Source of the DNA: Photobacterium sp. TY1-4
GTDB taxonomy: Bacteria > Pseudomonadota > Gammaproteobacteria > Enterobacterales > Vibrionaceae
Direction: 5' to 3'
Length of the DNA: 64,000 nucleotides
Assembly (NCBI RefSeq): GCF_025398175.1
Contig: NZ_CP099734.1
Coordinates: forward strand, 2,232,001-2,296,000
The notes below the pieces were generated by a model. It had not been told where the DNA came from. It made no database searches and saw only the letters and a program-made list of their open reading frames with translations. Shown piece by piece: positions 55,429-64,000 of this stretch (the stretch's first letter is position 1; every line of letters begins with the position of its first letter). The position numbers were made by a program, and so were the translations under genes.

Positions 55429-56754
55429 TTAAGCAATTGGTAAATGAATTCGAAACTGCGTGTTGTCCGGATTGCTCCGAAGCGAGATCGAGCCGCCGTA
55501 ACTGTGGACAATCCGCTGCACGATCGACAGCCCCAGCCCGAGCCCGAACGACAAGCCGCCTTTTTTGGTGGTGAAGTTCGGGTGAAACACCTTGTGGCGA
55601 ATCGCGTCGTCGATCATCGGACCGTTATTGCTGATGATGACGCTGATCCGACGTCGCGAACTGCGCGTCACAATCTCCAGCTCCGGTGCCTGGGTCTCAG
55701 CCATGGCGTCACAAGCATTTTTGATGATGTTGACCCAAATCTGCACCAGCTCGGTGGTACTGGCAGTCAGGGACGGTAACTCGGCGGGTTGCAGTACCAC
55801 GTTCACCCGGCGCAGATTACTTTGCAGCAACGATAAGGACTTGTGCAGCGTGTCGTTCACATCCACGCCCGGCTGCCGGGTTTGATCGACACCGCCCAGT
55901 TGCTTCACCGAGCGGACAATGCCCGCTGCGTGCCGGGCGGCAAGGCGCATGTCATGCAGATCGCGCCCCATCTCCCAGTACGCCAGCGCATCCTCTAAGT
56001 TGCCCAGCCATGCAGGCGGCACTTCCCCGTCCGGCACCGCCCGAGCCAGTTGCCGGGCCGACTCGCGTGCCAGGCCATACGTTTGCTGTAACGCCCGGGA
56101 CCGCTGGCGCACCTGCGACGATGTCGCCGCCTGCCCCTCGTCGATCCCGCTGATCAGGAACGGGCAGAGCTCAGGCTGGTGCTGCGCCAGGTACTGGCGT
56201 ACCGCCGATTCCACCCCTTCCGTTTTGCTGCTCAGCACACCGATGGCATTGTTCAGCTCATGGGCGATTCCTGCGGCCAACTGACCCAGCGTCGTCATCT
56301 GCTCAGCGGCATAAAGCTTCTGCAAGGCTTTCTCTTTGGCGATCGCCTGCTGACCCGCCAGTACTTGCCGCTTTGCCAGCTCATGCACCATCACCGGCAT
56401 AAACTGCTCGGTCAATGACCCGAATTGCGCGGCATCCACCGCCGTGGTGGTACTGTCAATCCAGGCCAGCTCGCTGTCTTCCTCAGCAATCACGGTAGTC
56501 GAAGCCACCAGCGTTCTGGAAAAGAAACTGTGAACACCGAAAAACATCCCGGGATCGACCCGAAAAATCCTCGCTGTCTGTTCGCCGCTTTCATTATGCA
56601 TGTAACCGGCCAGCTTCCCGGATTTCACCCAGTACAGCCGGTCGTTAAAACCATCCTGGCGCAGCACCTGGGTGCCGGATTTCACCCTCAGGGTTCTTGC
56701 CGGGTCGCCGAAATACACTTCAATAATGCGTTGCAGTGCCATGGGTTGTTGCAT
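55429..56754 (-). CDS. Soluble histidine kinase with cyclic-nucleotide-binding-like domain
   Basis: A 441-residue cytoplasmic kinase with no membrane helix. Residues 5-115 are a cNMP-binding-like beta barrel (VKSGTQVLRQDGFNDRLYWV, VDPGMFFGVHSFFSRTLVA). HisKA has His165 in LGQLAAGIAHELNNAIG. The ATPase has IIKNACDAM, ISNNGPMID and FGLGLGLSIVQRIVHSYGGS. The G-E-x8-R-A cassette of true cAMP-binding sites is not obvious, so the ligand is uncertain. It lies in an operon between a DASS transporter and a single-domain regulator, and has a paralogue at 60843. Confidence 0.9.
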   Translation of the reverse strand: MQQPMALQRIIEVYFGDPARTLRVKSGTQVLRQDGFNDRLYWVKSGKLAGYMHNESGEQTARIFRVDPGMFFGVHSFFSRTLVASTTVIAEEDSELAWIDSTTTAVDAAQFGSLTEQFMPVMVHELAKRQVLAGQQAIAKEKALQKLYAAEQMTTLGQLAAGIAHELNNAIGVLSSKTEGVESAVRQYLAQHQPELCPFLISGIDEGQAATSSQVRQRSRALQQTYGLARESARQLARAVPDGEVPPAWLGNLEDALAYWEMGRDLHDMRLAARHAAGIVRSVKQLGGVDQTRQPGVDVNDTLHKSLSLLQSNLRRVNVVLQPAELPSLTASTTELVQIWVNIIKNACDAMAETQAPELEIVTRSSRRRISVIISNNGPMIDDAIRHKVFHPNFTTKKGGLSFGLGLGLSIVQRIVHSYGGSISLRSNPDNTQFRIHLPIA

Positions 56755-56776
56755 GTCATCTCCGTGTATTGACCAC

Positions 56777-58195
56777 TTAAATATGATCGATCAGATGCAG
56801 GATCCAAATCATCACAAAACTCAGCAGCACACCGACCACGCCGACAATCACCCCGACCCGTGCCATCTGCTGACTTTCCACATGACCCGTTGCATGAGCC
56901 AGGGCATTCGGCGGCGTACTGATCGGCAGGGACATTCCCAAAGAGGCAGCAAAGGTCACCACCAGGATCAGGGTGATCTCACCGCCAAGCGGTACCAGGG
57001 ACGCCATCGATGTTCCTAAAGCCGCCATAATCGGCATCAGCAGGTTGGCCGTCGCCGTATGCGACATGAAATTCGCCATCAACAGACACAGGACCGCCGA
57101 ACCGCCGAGAACCACGTAAGGGGAATAACTGTCAAACGGGATACTATGCACCATCAGCCGGGCCAGACCGGTTTGGTCCAGCGCCAGCCCCAGAGCGATC
57201 CCGCCGGAAACCAGCCACAACACGTCCCAGGAAATTTTCTTCAAATCTTCTTTGTTGATAATGCCGGTCAGCGAAAAGACCGCAACCGGGATCAGCGCCA
57301 CCGTATAGGCATTCATGCCGTGGGCCGATCCCATCAGCCACAGCACAATGGTCAGCGCAAAAGTGACATACACCGTAATCGCCTTCGGCGTCTTGAGAAA
57401 TTTGCCCTGAATGGTCAGCTCAATTTTTTCCTGCTTCGCCGGGTAGAACCCGTTGATCAGGGCCCAGGCAAAACACAGCAAGACTGCAACGAACGGCACA
57501 CCGAAGAACATCCACTCGCCAAAAGTGATCAGATTCTCACCGGTCAGGTATTTCAGCGCGATGGCATTGGGCGGCGTGCCGATTGGTGTGCCAATCCCGC
57601 CAATATTGGCGGCCACCGGAATGCACAGGGCGAAGGCAATTTTGCCCGGATCTTTGGCACCGAACAGAGCGATCACCGGGGCCAGGATCGACAACATCAT
57701 GGCTGTGGTGGCCGTGTTGGACATAAACATCGAAAAAACAGCGGTGATCAACATCAACCCGAACATCACATGGCTGGGCCGGGTGCCGAACGGTTTCAGC
57801 AACACCCGGGCCAAGTTGACATCCAACCGGTACTTGGTTGCAGCCATCGCGAGGAAAAATCCGCCAAGAAACAGCATGATGATCGGGCTGGCAAAGGTTG
57901 CCATAATGGCTTTATGACTCAGCAGCTCACCAAACGCTGCCTGGCCTTCCCCACCGCGAAACAGCACCAATCCTTTGTCGGACAGCATCAGCAGTTCCAG
58001 CACAATAATCACCACCGAGGTGGCGTAAATCGGGATCGGCTCAAACACCCAGCACAAAGCGGCCAGCAGAAAAATGGCGATCACCCGTTGTTGGATCACA
58101 GTCAGTCCTTCAACCGGAAATGCTGTGGCCGGTAGCAGCAGGATCACCAGCGGGATCAATATCGGTACGAGATACCTCAGAGATTGGCGCATCAT
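56777..58195 (-). CDS. DASS/SLC13-type sodium-carboxylate symporter
   Basis: A 472-residue transporter with about eleven helices. Two family motifs, PIGTPPNAIALKYLTG and PISTPPNALAHATG, carry the SNT-type sodium/carboxylate sites, and FMSNTATTAMMLSILAPVIA and FMSHTATANLLMPIMAALG are the paired re-entrant regions. Substrate is likely succinate, malate, fumarate or a similar dicarboxylate. ATG 58195 with TTAGGGA upstream is preferred. It heads an operon with the soluble kinase and regulator (gaps of 22 and 10 bases), so uptake may be coupled to signalling. Confidence 0.92.
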   Translation of the reverse strand: MMRQSLRYLVPILIPLVILLLPATAFPVEGLTVIQQRVIAIFLLAALCWVFEPIPIYATSVVIIVLELLMLSDKGLVLFRGGEGQAAFGELLSHKAIMATFASPIIMLFLGGFFLAMAATKYRLDVNLARVLLKPFGTRPSHVMFGLMLITAVFSMFMSNTATTAMMLSILAPVIALFGAKDPGKIAFALCIPVAANIGGIGTPIGTPPNAIALKYLTGENLITFGEWMFFGVPFVAVLLCFAWALINGFYPAKQEKIELTIQGKFLKTPKAITVYVTFALTIVLWLMGSAHGMNAYTVALIPVAVFSLTGIINKEDLKKISWDVLWLVSGGIALGLALDQTGLARLMVHSIPFDSYSPYVVLGGSAVLCLLMANFMSHTATANLLMPIMAALGTSMASLVPLGGEITLILVVTFAASLGMSLPISTPPNALAHATGHVESQQMARVGVIVGVVGVLLSFVMIWILHLIDHI

Positions 58196-58574
58196 GGATC
58201 TATTCCCTAACAACAAATAAAAATCGGTCTGATACCTAGGGCCTTCTGGGTGACGGATGATGCATGTCGCAAGCATAAGGGGCACACGGCCAGGTATCCG
58301 GCTCTGCCGTCGGTTTCCGCAGCCACCAGCGGCAGTTCGAACGCTGTTTCCAGAGCGATGTCAAAAGCAACTCTGGTCATTCTGCGACCGGCAACGGGGC
58401 ATTTCTTAGCCGCAGATCAATAAATAAGCCGATGAAATTCAACCAAATGTTGTAAACCTGCGCTATCGCACATTCACTCACAGGGGGACATCCGGCGGGA
58501 GGCACAATAGTGCAGCGTGAAAATAAGGTCGGCACAAGCCAGGCAGTTTCAGGCCGGAGGGATGAGATCAAAAC
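58196..58574. other. Leader/promoter region of the DASS operon
   Basis: No convincing gene. A small CAAC-5-GTTG dyad lies near 58440-58453, and there is no clear promoter match by eye. Confidence 0.4.
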
Positions 58575-58602
58575 AGCCACAGGCGCCGAAGCGTCTGTGG
58601 CT
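58575..58602 (-). terminator. Intrinsic terminator of the CBS gene
   Basis: AGCCACAGGCGC (58575-58586) pairs with GCGTCTGTGGCT (58591-58602) with one mismatch over CGAA; on the minus strand GTTTTGATC follows. Confidence 0.85.
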
Positions 58603-58689
58603 GCTATTTCAGAGTTGGTATTTCATGATTGGTGTGTCAGGAGCGGTGTTCCAGGATCAGCGTACCCGTGCTGCGATTCCGCCCAATTG

Positions 58690-59106
58690 TCAGACCGGAT
58701 GTTTAAAGCAATCTACAATCTGGTTACTGATCGCGGTCAGCACATCACGCCGGGTGATAATGCCTACCAACCGCCCGTTATCCACCACCGGATAAATTTT
58801 CGGCTTTTGGCCGGTCATGACTTCCGCCAGCTCAATAATCGAGTCTTCCGGTGTGACCGTCAGCACCTCTGAACGCATACAATCCTGCACATTATGGGTA
58901 TCCTGGCAGTGATAGCCGACTTTCAGCAGCTTATGGATCATATCCTGCTCAGAAATAAAGCCGACCACTTTGCGTTGCTCGTCGACAACCGGACCACCGA
59001 TCTGTTTCGATACCAGCAATTTATCCAGCGCCTGCGACAAGGACATTTTCGGATCAAATGTGACCGGGCGCATATTCATGTAATCTTTAACTTTCAGCGA
59101 CTCCAT
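58690..59106 (-). CDS. Two-CBS-domain protein
   Basis: A 138-residue protein made of two CBS domains (VKDYMNMRPVTFDPKMSLSQ ... GGPVVDEQRKVVGFISEQDM; DCMRSEVLTVTPEDSIIELA ... YPVVDNGRLVGIITRRDVLT). CBS pairs bind adenine nucleotides or similar ligands and regulate partner proteins. AGGGGGA five bases before ATG 59106 favours this start over the longer frame. Its neighbours are the DASS-kinase operon and a DUF945 gene, but it has its own terminator. Confidence 0.9.
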   Translation of the reverse strand: MESLKVKDYMNMRPVTFDPKMSLSQALDKLLVSKQIGGPVVDEQRKVVGFISEQDMIHKLLKVGYHCQDTHNVQDCMRSEVLTVTPEDSIIELAEVMTGQKPKIYPVVDNGRLVGIITRRDVLTAISNQIVDCFKHPV

Positions 59107-59259
59107 GCATCCCCCTAAACGAAATTTACAAACCAAAACAGGCGCTTCATCTTGTTCTACCTGCTGTATGTCTTAAGTGTTACCCATTTCTCTGAAATTA
59201 CTAAATGGAAATAAGCAATTTCATTAATAGGTATGACCGATACATGGCGGCCGACGATC

Positions 59260-59288
59260 AAAAAAGCCGCACGGCAACGGTGCGGCTT
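59260..59288 (-). terminator. Intrinsic terminator of the DUF945 gene
   Basis: AAGCCGCAC (59264-59272) pairs with GTGCGGCTT (59280-59288); on the minus strand the stem is followed by TTTTTTGATC. Confidence 0.9.
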
Positions 59289-59359
59289 GGGTTGGGGTCG
59301 TTTTGGGGTTACCGATGACGGCCGTGTTGCGTCAACAGCCTATTTCATCAACAACAGTC

Positions 59360-60667
59360 TTACATAAACAGCATCATCAGCATCGCCAGCGGCAACTGAT
59401 CGCCCGATGCCAGAATGATTTGATCGCCATCCACCTTGACCTTCAGGTCGTAAAACTCAGACCCTTTTTCAATGATGCCGTTTTGCTCCATCATGTTCGC
59501 TTTGTCCAGCAGCTCAGGATTCGCTTCGACCAGCGCAATCGGCAACTGTAAACTGAAATCGCCCTGAAGTTTATCCGTAATCAACGCCAGATTCTCTGAC
59601 GCCCTGGCAATGCCCGGCGCCAGTTCAAGGTTCAGATTGCTGGTCACCGCCCCTTTCGGCGTCACCACGCTCAGTTGCTCAATCGCAAACTTCATTCCTT
59701 TCGCCACCAGCAGATCCAGCGCCAGAGCTGCTTCTTCCGCCTGTGCCTGGGTCATCTGCTGTTCAATCCCTTCAGCTACATGGCCAAGACGGGTGATGGC
59801 CGGATAATCAAGCTCCGAGAGTGCCACCTGGAAGTGAAGGTCCTGGTATTCCTGACCATCCATCGCGACAACACGTGCAATGCGCACGCTGTTGGTATTG
59901 GTCAGCTTCGGATCCGCCGCTTCTGCAGCCGGTTCCGGCTGACTCAAGCTGTTCTGCATCGCGACCACCAACTTGTCCAGCGCCACGCCCTGATCGGCTT
60001 CCAGGTTATGGAAGCTCAGGTGCGCCACAGCCAGGTTCTGGCTGCCAATCCAGAACTGACCATCCATCACGCCCTGGCCGCCCCCCTCCAGCCCGTTCAG
60101 GACCATGGTTTCGCGGGCCGTGGTGGTCAGGGATGCTTTCGGCAACCGGTAGTGGAACTCTCCGGCCCCTTTGCTATCCACCGAGCCGGTCATCTCAAAC
60201 GATGTCACATCAGCCGTGGCCCCTTGCTCATCCTTGAAGGCAATCGGGTTCATGGTGATGGAAAATTCCGTCGCCCGGGTCAGGGCGGTCGAGGTGGTGA
60301 AGCGGATCGGCGTCACCCCGTCACCCCACAACTTGTCCGCCACCGGCTTGAACGTCTCATCCAGCACCAGCTCGCTGGTCGATGTCACGCCCAACACGCC
60401 GTGCTCAACTTTATGATGGACATACCAGACTGTCGGCAAGCCTTCATCATCGAACATCGGTTTCCAGTCATCTTTCACTTCGAGGCGGGACACCACATCC
60501 GAGCTCAGATAACCCCGGTCATAACTTTCATTGCTGATCGTCAGGTAAGGATTTTCATACTTCCCGACCGTATCCAGGTAGATACGCTCACCAATTTGCC
60601 CGGTCGCCAGCGGCCAGCATAAGATGATTGACACGGCACCGCCGATGGCGCCAATTTTCTTCAACAT
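59360..60667 (-). CDS. DUF945/YdgA-family protein
   Basis: A 435-residue exported or membrane-anchored protein. The N-terminal hydrophobic segment (KIGAIGGAVSIILCWPLATG) precedes a long repetitive beta structure with GRGYLSS-type motif (YDRGYLSSDVVSRLEV), characteristic of YdgA/DUF945. The middle contains a Glu/Ala-rich helix. Its function is poorly known in the family; a role at the envelope is likely. Single gene with its own terminator. Confidence 0.85.
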   Translation of the reverse strand: MLKKIGAIGGAVSIILCWPLATGQIGERIYLDTVGKYENPYLTISNESYDRGYLSSDVVSRLEVKDDWKPMFDDEGLPTVWYVHHKVEHGVLGVTSTSELVLDETFKPVADKLWGDGVTPIRFTTSTALTRATEFSITMNPIAFKDEQGATADVTSFEMTGSVDSKGAGEFHYRLPKASLTTTARETMVLNGLEGGGQGVMDGQFWIGSQNLAVAHLSFHNLEADQGVALDKLVVAMQNSLSQPEPAAEAADPKLTNTNSVRIARVVAMDGQEYQDLHFQVALSELDYPAITRLGHVAEGIEQQMTQAQAEEAALALDLLVAKGMKFAIEQLSVVTPKGAVTSNLNLELAPGIARASENLALITDKLQGDFSLQLPIALVEANPELLDKANMMEQNGIIEKGSEFYDLKVKVDGDQIILASGDQLPLAMLMMLFM

Positions 60668-60842
60668 GTTGTGTCCCAGTTGCTACTTATTCAGCGCTCA
60701 GTCTACCACATTGCACGATAACCTCTGCGTATATTGTCGTTGAATCAACAACTAATGGCATCAGTTTGTAATCCGTCTCTCACTCTTGATTGATGATTTC
60801 TTATACACTTGAAGCAAAGGCACCCACGGAAGCGAGGCAAGG

Positions 60843-62840
60843 TTGAACAGTTTTGTCATTGTCTGTCTGGATGACGACCCCTGTATTATTGAACGGCTTA
60901 ACCAGGAGCTGGCGGAATTCGCCGGGCTGTTTGATCTCTGTAACGCCTACAGTATCCGCGAAGCCTACAAGATCCTAGATCTCGTTGGACGGCAGGGACA
61001 ACAAGTCGCGGCGGTGATCTGCGATAACCGCCTCGGCCAGGATAACGGCGTGGATTTTCTGATCCAACTTGAGGCCCATCCGGCCACCCGCCACGCCCGC
61101 TCGATATTGCTCAATGACAAACCCCAGCTCGACAGCATCATGCAGGCGGTCAACGAAGGCAGGCTGCATTACTGCCTCAACAAACCCTGGCCCCGCGATG
61201 AGTTAAAGCAGGTGTTGACCAAGGAACTCACGACCTTCGTACTCAAACATCCCGGCGAAGACTGGCTGCGATATAGCCAGGTGCTGGATCACCGCCGGAT
61301 CCTCAATGCCCATATCGATCGGCAAATGGCCAACTTCCGTTCCGGCTTTATTCAAAATACCAATGATCTGGACGACGCCAGTCTGGCCCGTCAGGTTACC
61401 GATGCCCTGCACGACTTTTTTGACGGCAACGATGAGAGCCGGGCCTGCCGGACCTACAGTGCCAACCACCTGCTGACCCAGGAAGGCCAGCCCAACCGCT
61501 TCCTGTGGTTTATCACCGAAGGGGAAGTAGTCCTGTTCAAAAAAGATGAACACGGCAACCGGCACGAAGTGGTCCGGGTCGGGCCAGGCAACCTGGTCGG
61601 CGGGATGTCGTTTGTCTCGGGCGAACCGTCGTTTTCGACCGGGATCACGCTGGGCAAAACCGACGTCATCAAGCTTGATCGCACCCTGTTCAATAAGGTG
61701 ATGAATTCCCGCAGCGAACTACTGCCCTTATTCACCAACCTGCTGCTGCGGAACTTCAACCGCCGCCTGCAAGGCAGTATCCGCACCGAAATGCAACTGC
61801 AGCAAACCCTGCAATCGCTGGATGCCGCCTACCAGCAGCTAATTGAAAAAGAAAAAATGGCCATGCTGGGCCAACTGGTCGCCGGGGTGGCCCATGAGCT
61901 CAATAACCCGGTATCGGCCATCCTGCGGGGCAGCGATACCCTCAAACACACCATCGGCAAACTGACCGAAACACAACTGAGCCCGGAAAACCAGACCCGT
62001 GGCAATGTCATCCTGCAACAGGCCATGCAGTCGCGACCGCTGTCGACCTCGGAAACCCGGCGTCGGGCCAAAGCCCTGGAGCCGGTGCTGGGGGATCGCC
62101 AGCTGGCCCGCAAGGCGGTCCAGATGGGCATTGACGGGCCGGTGCACCTCGACAGTTGGATGCTCGGCCAGAAAAAAGAACTCAAACCGGTGATGGAAGA
62201 GTGGGACAATTACTACCAGGTGGGCAGTTTTCTACGTTCGATGCACGTGTGCGCCCAGCGCATTGCCGATCTGGTCAAGAGCCTGAAAAGCTATGCCCGC
62301 CAGGATGATGAAACCTTCCACCAGGTCGACATCCATGAAGGGCTGGAAGATACGCTGGTGATTTTCGAAAATCGCCTGAAACGCCACCTCGTCACCAAAG
62401 AGTATGCAACGCTGCCCCCCGTCACCTGCCAGCCCATCGCCTTGCAGCAGGTGTGGACCAATCTGATTGCCAATGCGCTGGACGCGGTGGATGAGCCCGG
62501 GGAAATCCAGATCATTACCCGATTCACGCCTGGTACGGAAAGCCTGAGCCCCGGCAACCAAAGCGTGGATGTGATCGTCGAAGATAACGGCAAAGGGATT
62601 GCCCCGGCGCAGCAGGAGAAAATCTTCGAACTCAATTACACCACCAAGCGTGAAGGCAACTTCGGCTTAGGCATCGGCTTATCAGTCTGTCAGCAAATTA
62701 TCCACCATCACCATGGCCAGATCCGGGTTGAATCCGAGCCCGGGCAATTTACCCGAATGATTGTCACGCTCCCGCTGAACGGCGGCGTCTCCCGCCCCGG
62801 GCCGGCAGCACATTCCACCGCGCCACAGGAGGCCCTATGA
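60843..62840 (+). CDS. Receiver - cNMP-domain - histidine kinase fusion
   Basis: A 665-residue soluble protein. Residues 1-122 are a receiver (VIVCLDDDPCII, Asp61 in AVICDNRLGQDNG, KPW at 114-116). Residues 123-165 repeat the post-receiver tail of the stand-alone regulators (DWLRYSQVLDHRRIL). A cNMP-binding-like domain spans about 203-300 (VRVGPGNLVGGMSFVSGEPS). HisKA has His351 in LGQLVAGVAHELNNPVS, and the ATPase has LIANALDAVDEPGE, VEDNGKGIAP and FGLGIGLSVCQQIIHHHHGQ. The start is TTG 60843 preceded by GAGGCAAGG; no ATG fits. It overlaps the next gene by four bases. Confidence 0.9.
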   Translation: MNSFVIVCLDDDPCIIERLNQELAEFAGLFDLCNAYSIREAYKILDLVGRQGQQVAAVICDNRLGQDNGVDFLIQLEAHPATRHARSILLNDKPQLDSIMQAVNEGRLHYCLNKPWPRDELKQVLTKELTTFVLKHPGEDWLRYSQVLDHRRILNAHIDRQMANFRSGFIQNTNDLDDASLARQVTDALHDFFDGNDESRACRTYSANHLLTQEGQPNRFLWFITEGEVVLFKKDEHGNRHEVVRVGPGNLVGGMSFVSGEPSFSTGITLGKTDVIKLDRTLFNKVMNSRSELLPLFTNLLLRNFNRRLQGSIRTEMQLQQTLQSLDAAYQQLIEKEKMAMLGQLVAGVAHELNNPVSAILRGSDTLKHTIGKLTETQLSPENQTRGNVILQQAMQSRPLSTSETRRRAKALEPVLGDRQLARKAVQMGIDGPVHLDSWMLGQKKELKPVMEEWDNYYQVGSFLRSMHVCAQRIADLVKSLKSYARQDDETFHQVDIHEGLEDTLVIFENRLKRHLVTKEYATLPPVTCQPIALQQVWTNLIANALDAVDEPGEIQIITRFTPGTESLSPGNQSVDVIVEDNGKGIAPAQQEKIFELNYTTKREGNFGLGIGLSVCQQIIHHHHGQIRVESEPGQFTRMIVTLPLNGGVSRPGPAAHSTAPQEAL

Positions 62841-63337
62841 ACAAATATCTGATCCTTTGCGTCGATGATGAACGGGAAGTGCTCGACAGCGTCATCCATG
62901 ACCTCAGCAGCCTGGAAGAGCATTTTGTCATTGAAGCGGCGGAATCGGTCGATGAGGCCAAGGAAGTACTGGCCGAGTCGATCGCCGATCATGTCCCGCT
63001 CGCCCTGATCCTGTGTGACCATATCATGCCGGGCGAAACCGGGATTGATTTCCTGATTGAACTGAAGCACTGGTCGGAAACCGAAACCTCTCGCCGGGTC
63101 CTGCTGACCGGCCAAGCCGGGCTGGAAGAGACCGTGCAGGCCGTCAACCAGGCCAGCCTGGACTATTACATCGCCAAACCCTGGGACGGCGATCAGCTCA
63201 AACAAGTGGCGATCGATCAACTGACCAGCTATGTCATTGAGCATGAAACGGATCTGATGCCCTGGGCCCGGGTGTTAGACACCAACCGGATCATGGCTGC
63301 GCTCAGTGATCGGCGCCTGTCACTGTCCGACCGCTAA
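62837..63337 (+). CDS. Single-domain response regulator, KPW type
   Basis: A 166-residue receiver with LILCVDDEREVL, Asp61 in LILCDHIMPGETG, VLLTGQAG and IAKPW. About 45 residues follow, including LTSYVIEHETDLMPWARVLD. There is no output domain. The ATG overlaps the kinase TGA (ATGA), so the pair is translationally coupled. It is the paralogue of the regulator at 54945-55418. Confidence 0.9.
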   Translation: MNKYLILCVDDEREVLDSVIHDLSSLEEHFVIEAAESVDEAKEVLAESIADHVPLALILCDHIMPGETGIDFLIELKHWSETETSRRVLLTGQAGLEETVQAVNQASLDYYIAKPWDGDQLKQVAIDQLTSYVIEHETDLMPWARVLDTNRIMAALSDRRLSLSDR

Positions 63338-63352
63338 ATCACAGGCACCGCT

Positions 63353-63380
63353 TTGCGGGATCGGGTAAAAGTGTTATGTT
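63353..63380 (+). promoter_or_regulatory. Possible ldhA promoter
   Basis: TTGCGG (63353-63358) and TATGTT (63375-63380) are 16 bases apart, 33 bases before the gene. A weak match by eye. Confidence 0.3.
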
Positions 63381-63413
63381 TCTCACATAATCAGTTCCCC
63401 GAAACGGTGACCT

Positions 63414-64000
63414 ATGAAAGTTGCAGTCTTCAGCACAAAAAAATACGACCAGCAGTCATTCGAGCGCATTAATGCCCACTACCAGCATGAGTTGACTTAC
63501 TTTGAATTCCGGCTGACCGAGCAGACCGCCCGGATGGCGCACGGTTTTGACGCCATCTGTGCGTTCGTCAACGACGATCTGAGCCGTCCGGTGTTGCAAG
63601 TTCTGGCCGATCACCAGGTCAAGATCATTGCCATGCGCTGCGCTGGCTTTGACAAGGTTGATCTGGATGCGGCCGCTGAGCTGGGCATCCAGGTGGTTCG
63701 CGTTCCTGCCTATTCGCCGGAAGCTATTGCCGAGCATACCCTGGGCCTGATGCTCAGCCTGAACCGCCGGATCCACCGTGCGTACCAACGCACCCGCGAC
63801 GCCAACTTCTCTCTGGAAGGACTGACCGGATTCAACTTCTACGGGAAAACCGTGGGTGTCATCGGCACCGGTAAGATTGGCATCGCCACCATTCGTATCC
63901 TCAAAGGCCTCGGAATGAACATTCTGGCCTACGACCCGTATGAAAACCCGATCGCTCTTGAACTGGGTGTCGTCTACACCACCCTGGATGAGATTTATGC
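63414..64000 (+). CDS. ldhA: Fermentative D-lactate dehydrogenase (5' part)
   Basis: The first 195 or so codons of a D-isomer 2-hydroxyacid dehydrogenase, cut by the window edge. The N-terminus MKVAVFSTKKYDQQSFERIN matches LdhA. The catalytic-domain block IIAMRCAGFDKVDLDAAAEL, EAIAEHTLGLML and the NAD-binding motif GKTVGVIGTGKIG follow. It reduces pyruvate to D-lactate with NADH during anaerobic growth. No strong ribosome-binding site is seen. Confidence 0.93.
   Translation, partial: MKVAVFSTKKYDQQSFERINAHYQHELTYFEFRLTEQTARMAHGFDAICAFVNDDLSRPVLQVLADHQVKIIAMRCAGFDKVDLDAAAELGIQVVRVPAYSPEAIAEHTLGLMLSLNRRIHRAYQRTRDANFSLEGLTGFNFYGKTVGVIGTGKIGIATIRILKGLGMNILAYDPYENPIALELGVVYTTLDEIY

Noticed and set aside
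57059..58135. 358-codon plus-strand frame across the DASS gene
   Set aside because: Antisense to a clear membrane transporter; composition dominated by His, Gln and Arg.

Overview
The window looks like a Vibrionaceae chromosome (Photobacterium/Grimontia/Vibrio-like, moderately high GC). The signs are a sypABCDE-type exopolysaccharide regulatory/export block, a stand-alone CARF-nuclease very like Vibrio cholerae VC1899, speAB, torTS, mgsA, helD and a YccS-type gene close together, the treR-treB-treC set and a two-CRP-site udp promoter. I see no rRNA, tRNA, CRISPR array, insertion sequence or prophage.

Region by region. (1) 1-10.4 kb, plus strand: envelope polysaccharide genes (small lipoprotein, Wzz-like co-polymerase, GT4 glycosyltransferase, a GT2/phosphoglycosyl-transferase fusion), then a sypA-E-like block (STAS switch, OmpA-like lipoprotein, six-SLBB export protein, P-loop protein with a broken Walker A, and a serine kinase/receiver/PP2C regulator). 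(2) 10.4-15.1 kb, minus strand: a coupled operon of PhnD-like periplasmic binding protein, hybrid histidine kinase and glycosyltransferase, which may sense a signal for the same polysaccharide. (3) 15.1-19.1 kb: an AT-rich, gene-poor patch with a ribbon-helix-helix repressor, a 40-residue lysine-rich protein, a 71-residue orphan, a TIM-barrel protein, an S4 RNA-binding protein and several dyads. (4) 19.1-37.2 kb: TPR membrane protein, speA-speB, HAD phosphatase, divergent torS/torT, mgsA, an MDR oxidoreductase, helD, a YccS-type efflux protein, an LplT-PlsC fusion and a LysE exporter. (5) 37.3-41.6 kb: trehalose uptake and use (treR, treB, treC) with two clear TreR-type operators. (6) 42-43.2 kb: CARF-nuclease. 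(7) 43.3-48.5 kb: a five-gene operon (LolA-like carrier, two FtsX/LolC-type permeases, ATPase, outer-membrane barrel) that looks like a complete inner-to-outer-membrane lipid or lipoprotein route. (8) 48.7-54.8 kb: secreted endonuclease I, udp, a degenerate 17-bp repeat array, a ZntA-type ATPase with a MerR-type promoter, and a 57-residue small gene. (9) 54.9-63.3 kb: two paralogous cNMP-domain kinase/response-regulator pairs, one in an operon with a DASS/SLC13 carboxylate transporter, around a CBS protein and a DUF945/YdgA-type protein. (10) The window ends inside ldhA.

Best candidates for something not well described: the PhnD-kinase-glycosyltransferase operon facing a rearranged syp-like locus, the five-gene LolA/FtsX/barrel operon, and the DASS-kinase-regulator operon with its fused paralogue. 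Functions come from family recognition by eye; no database search was run.
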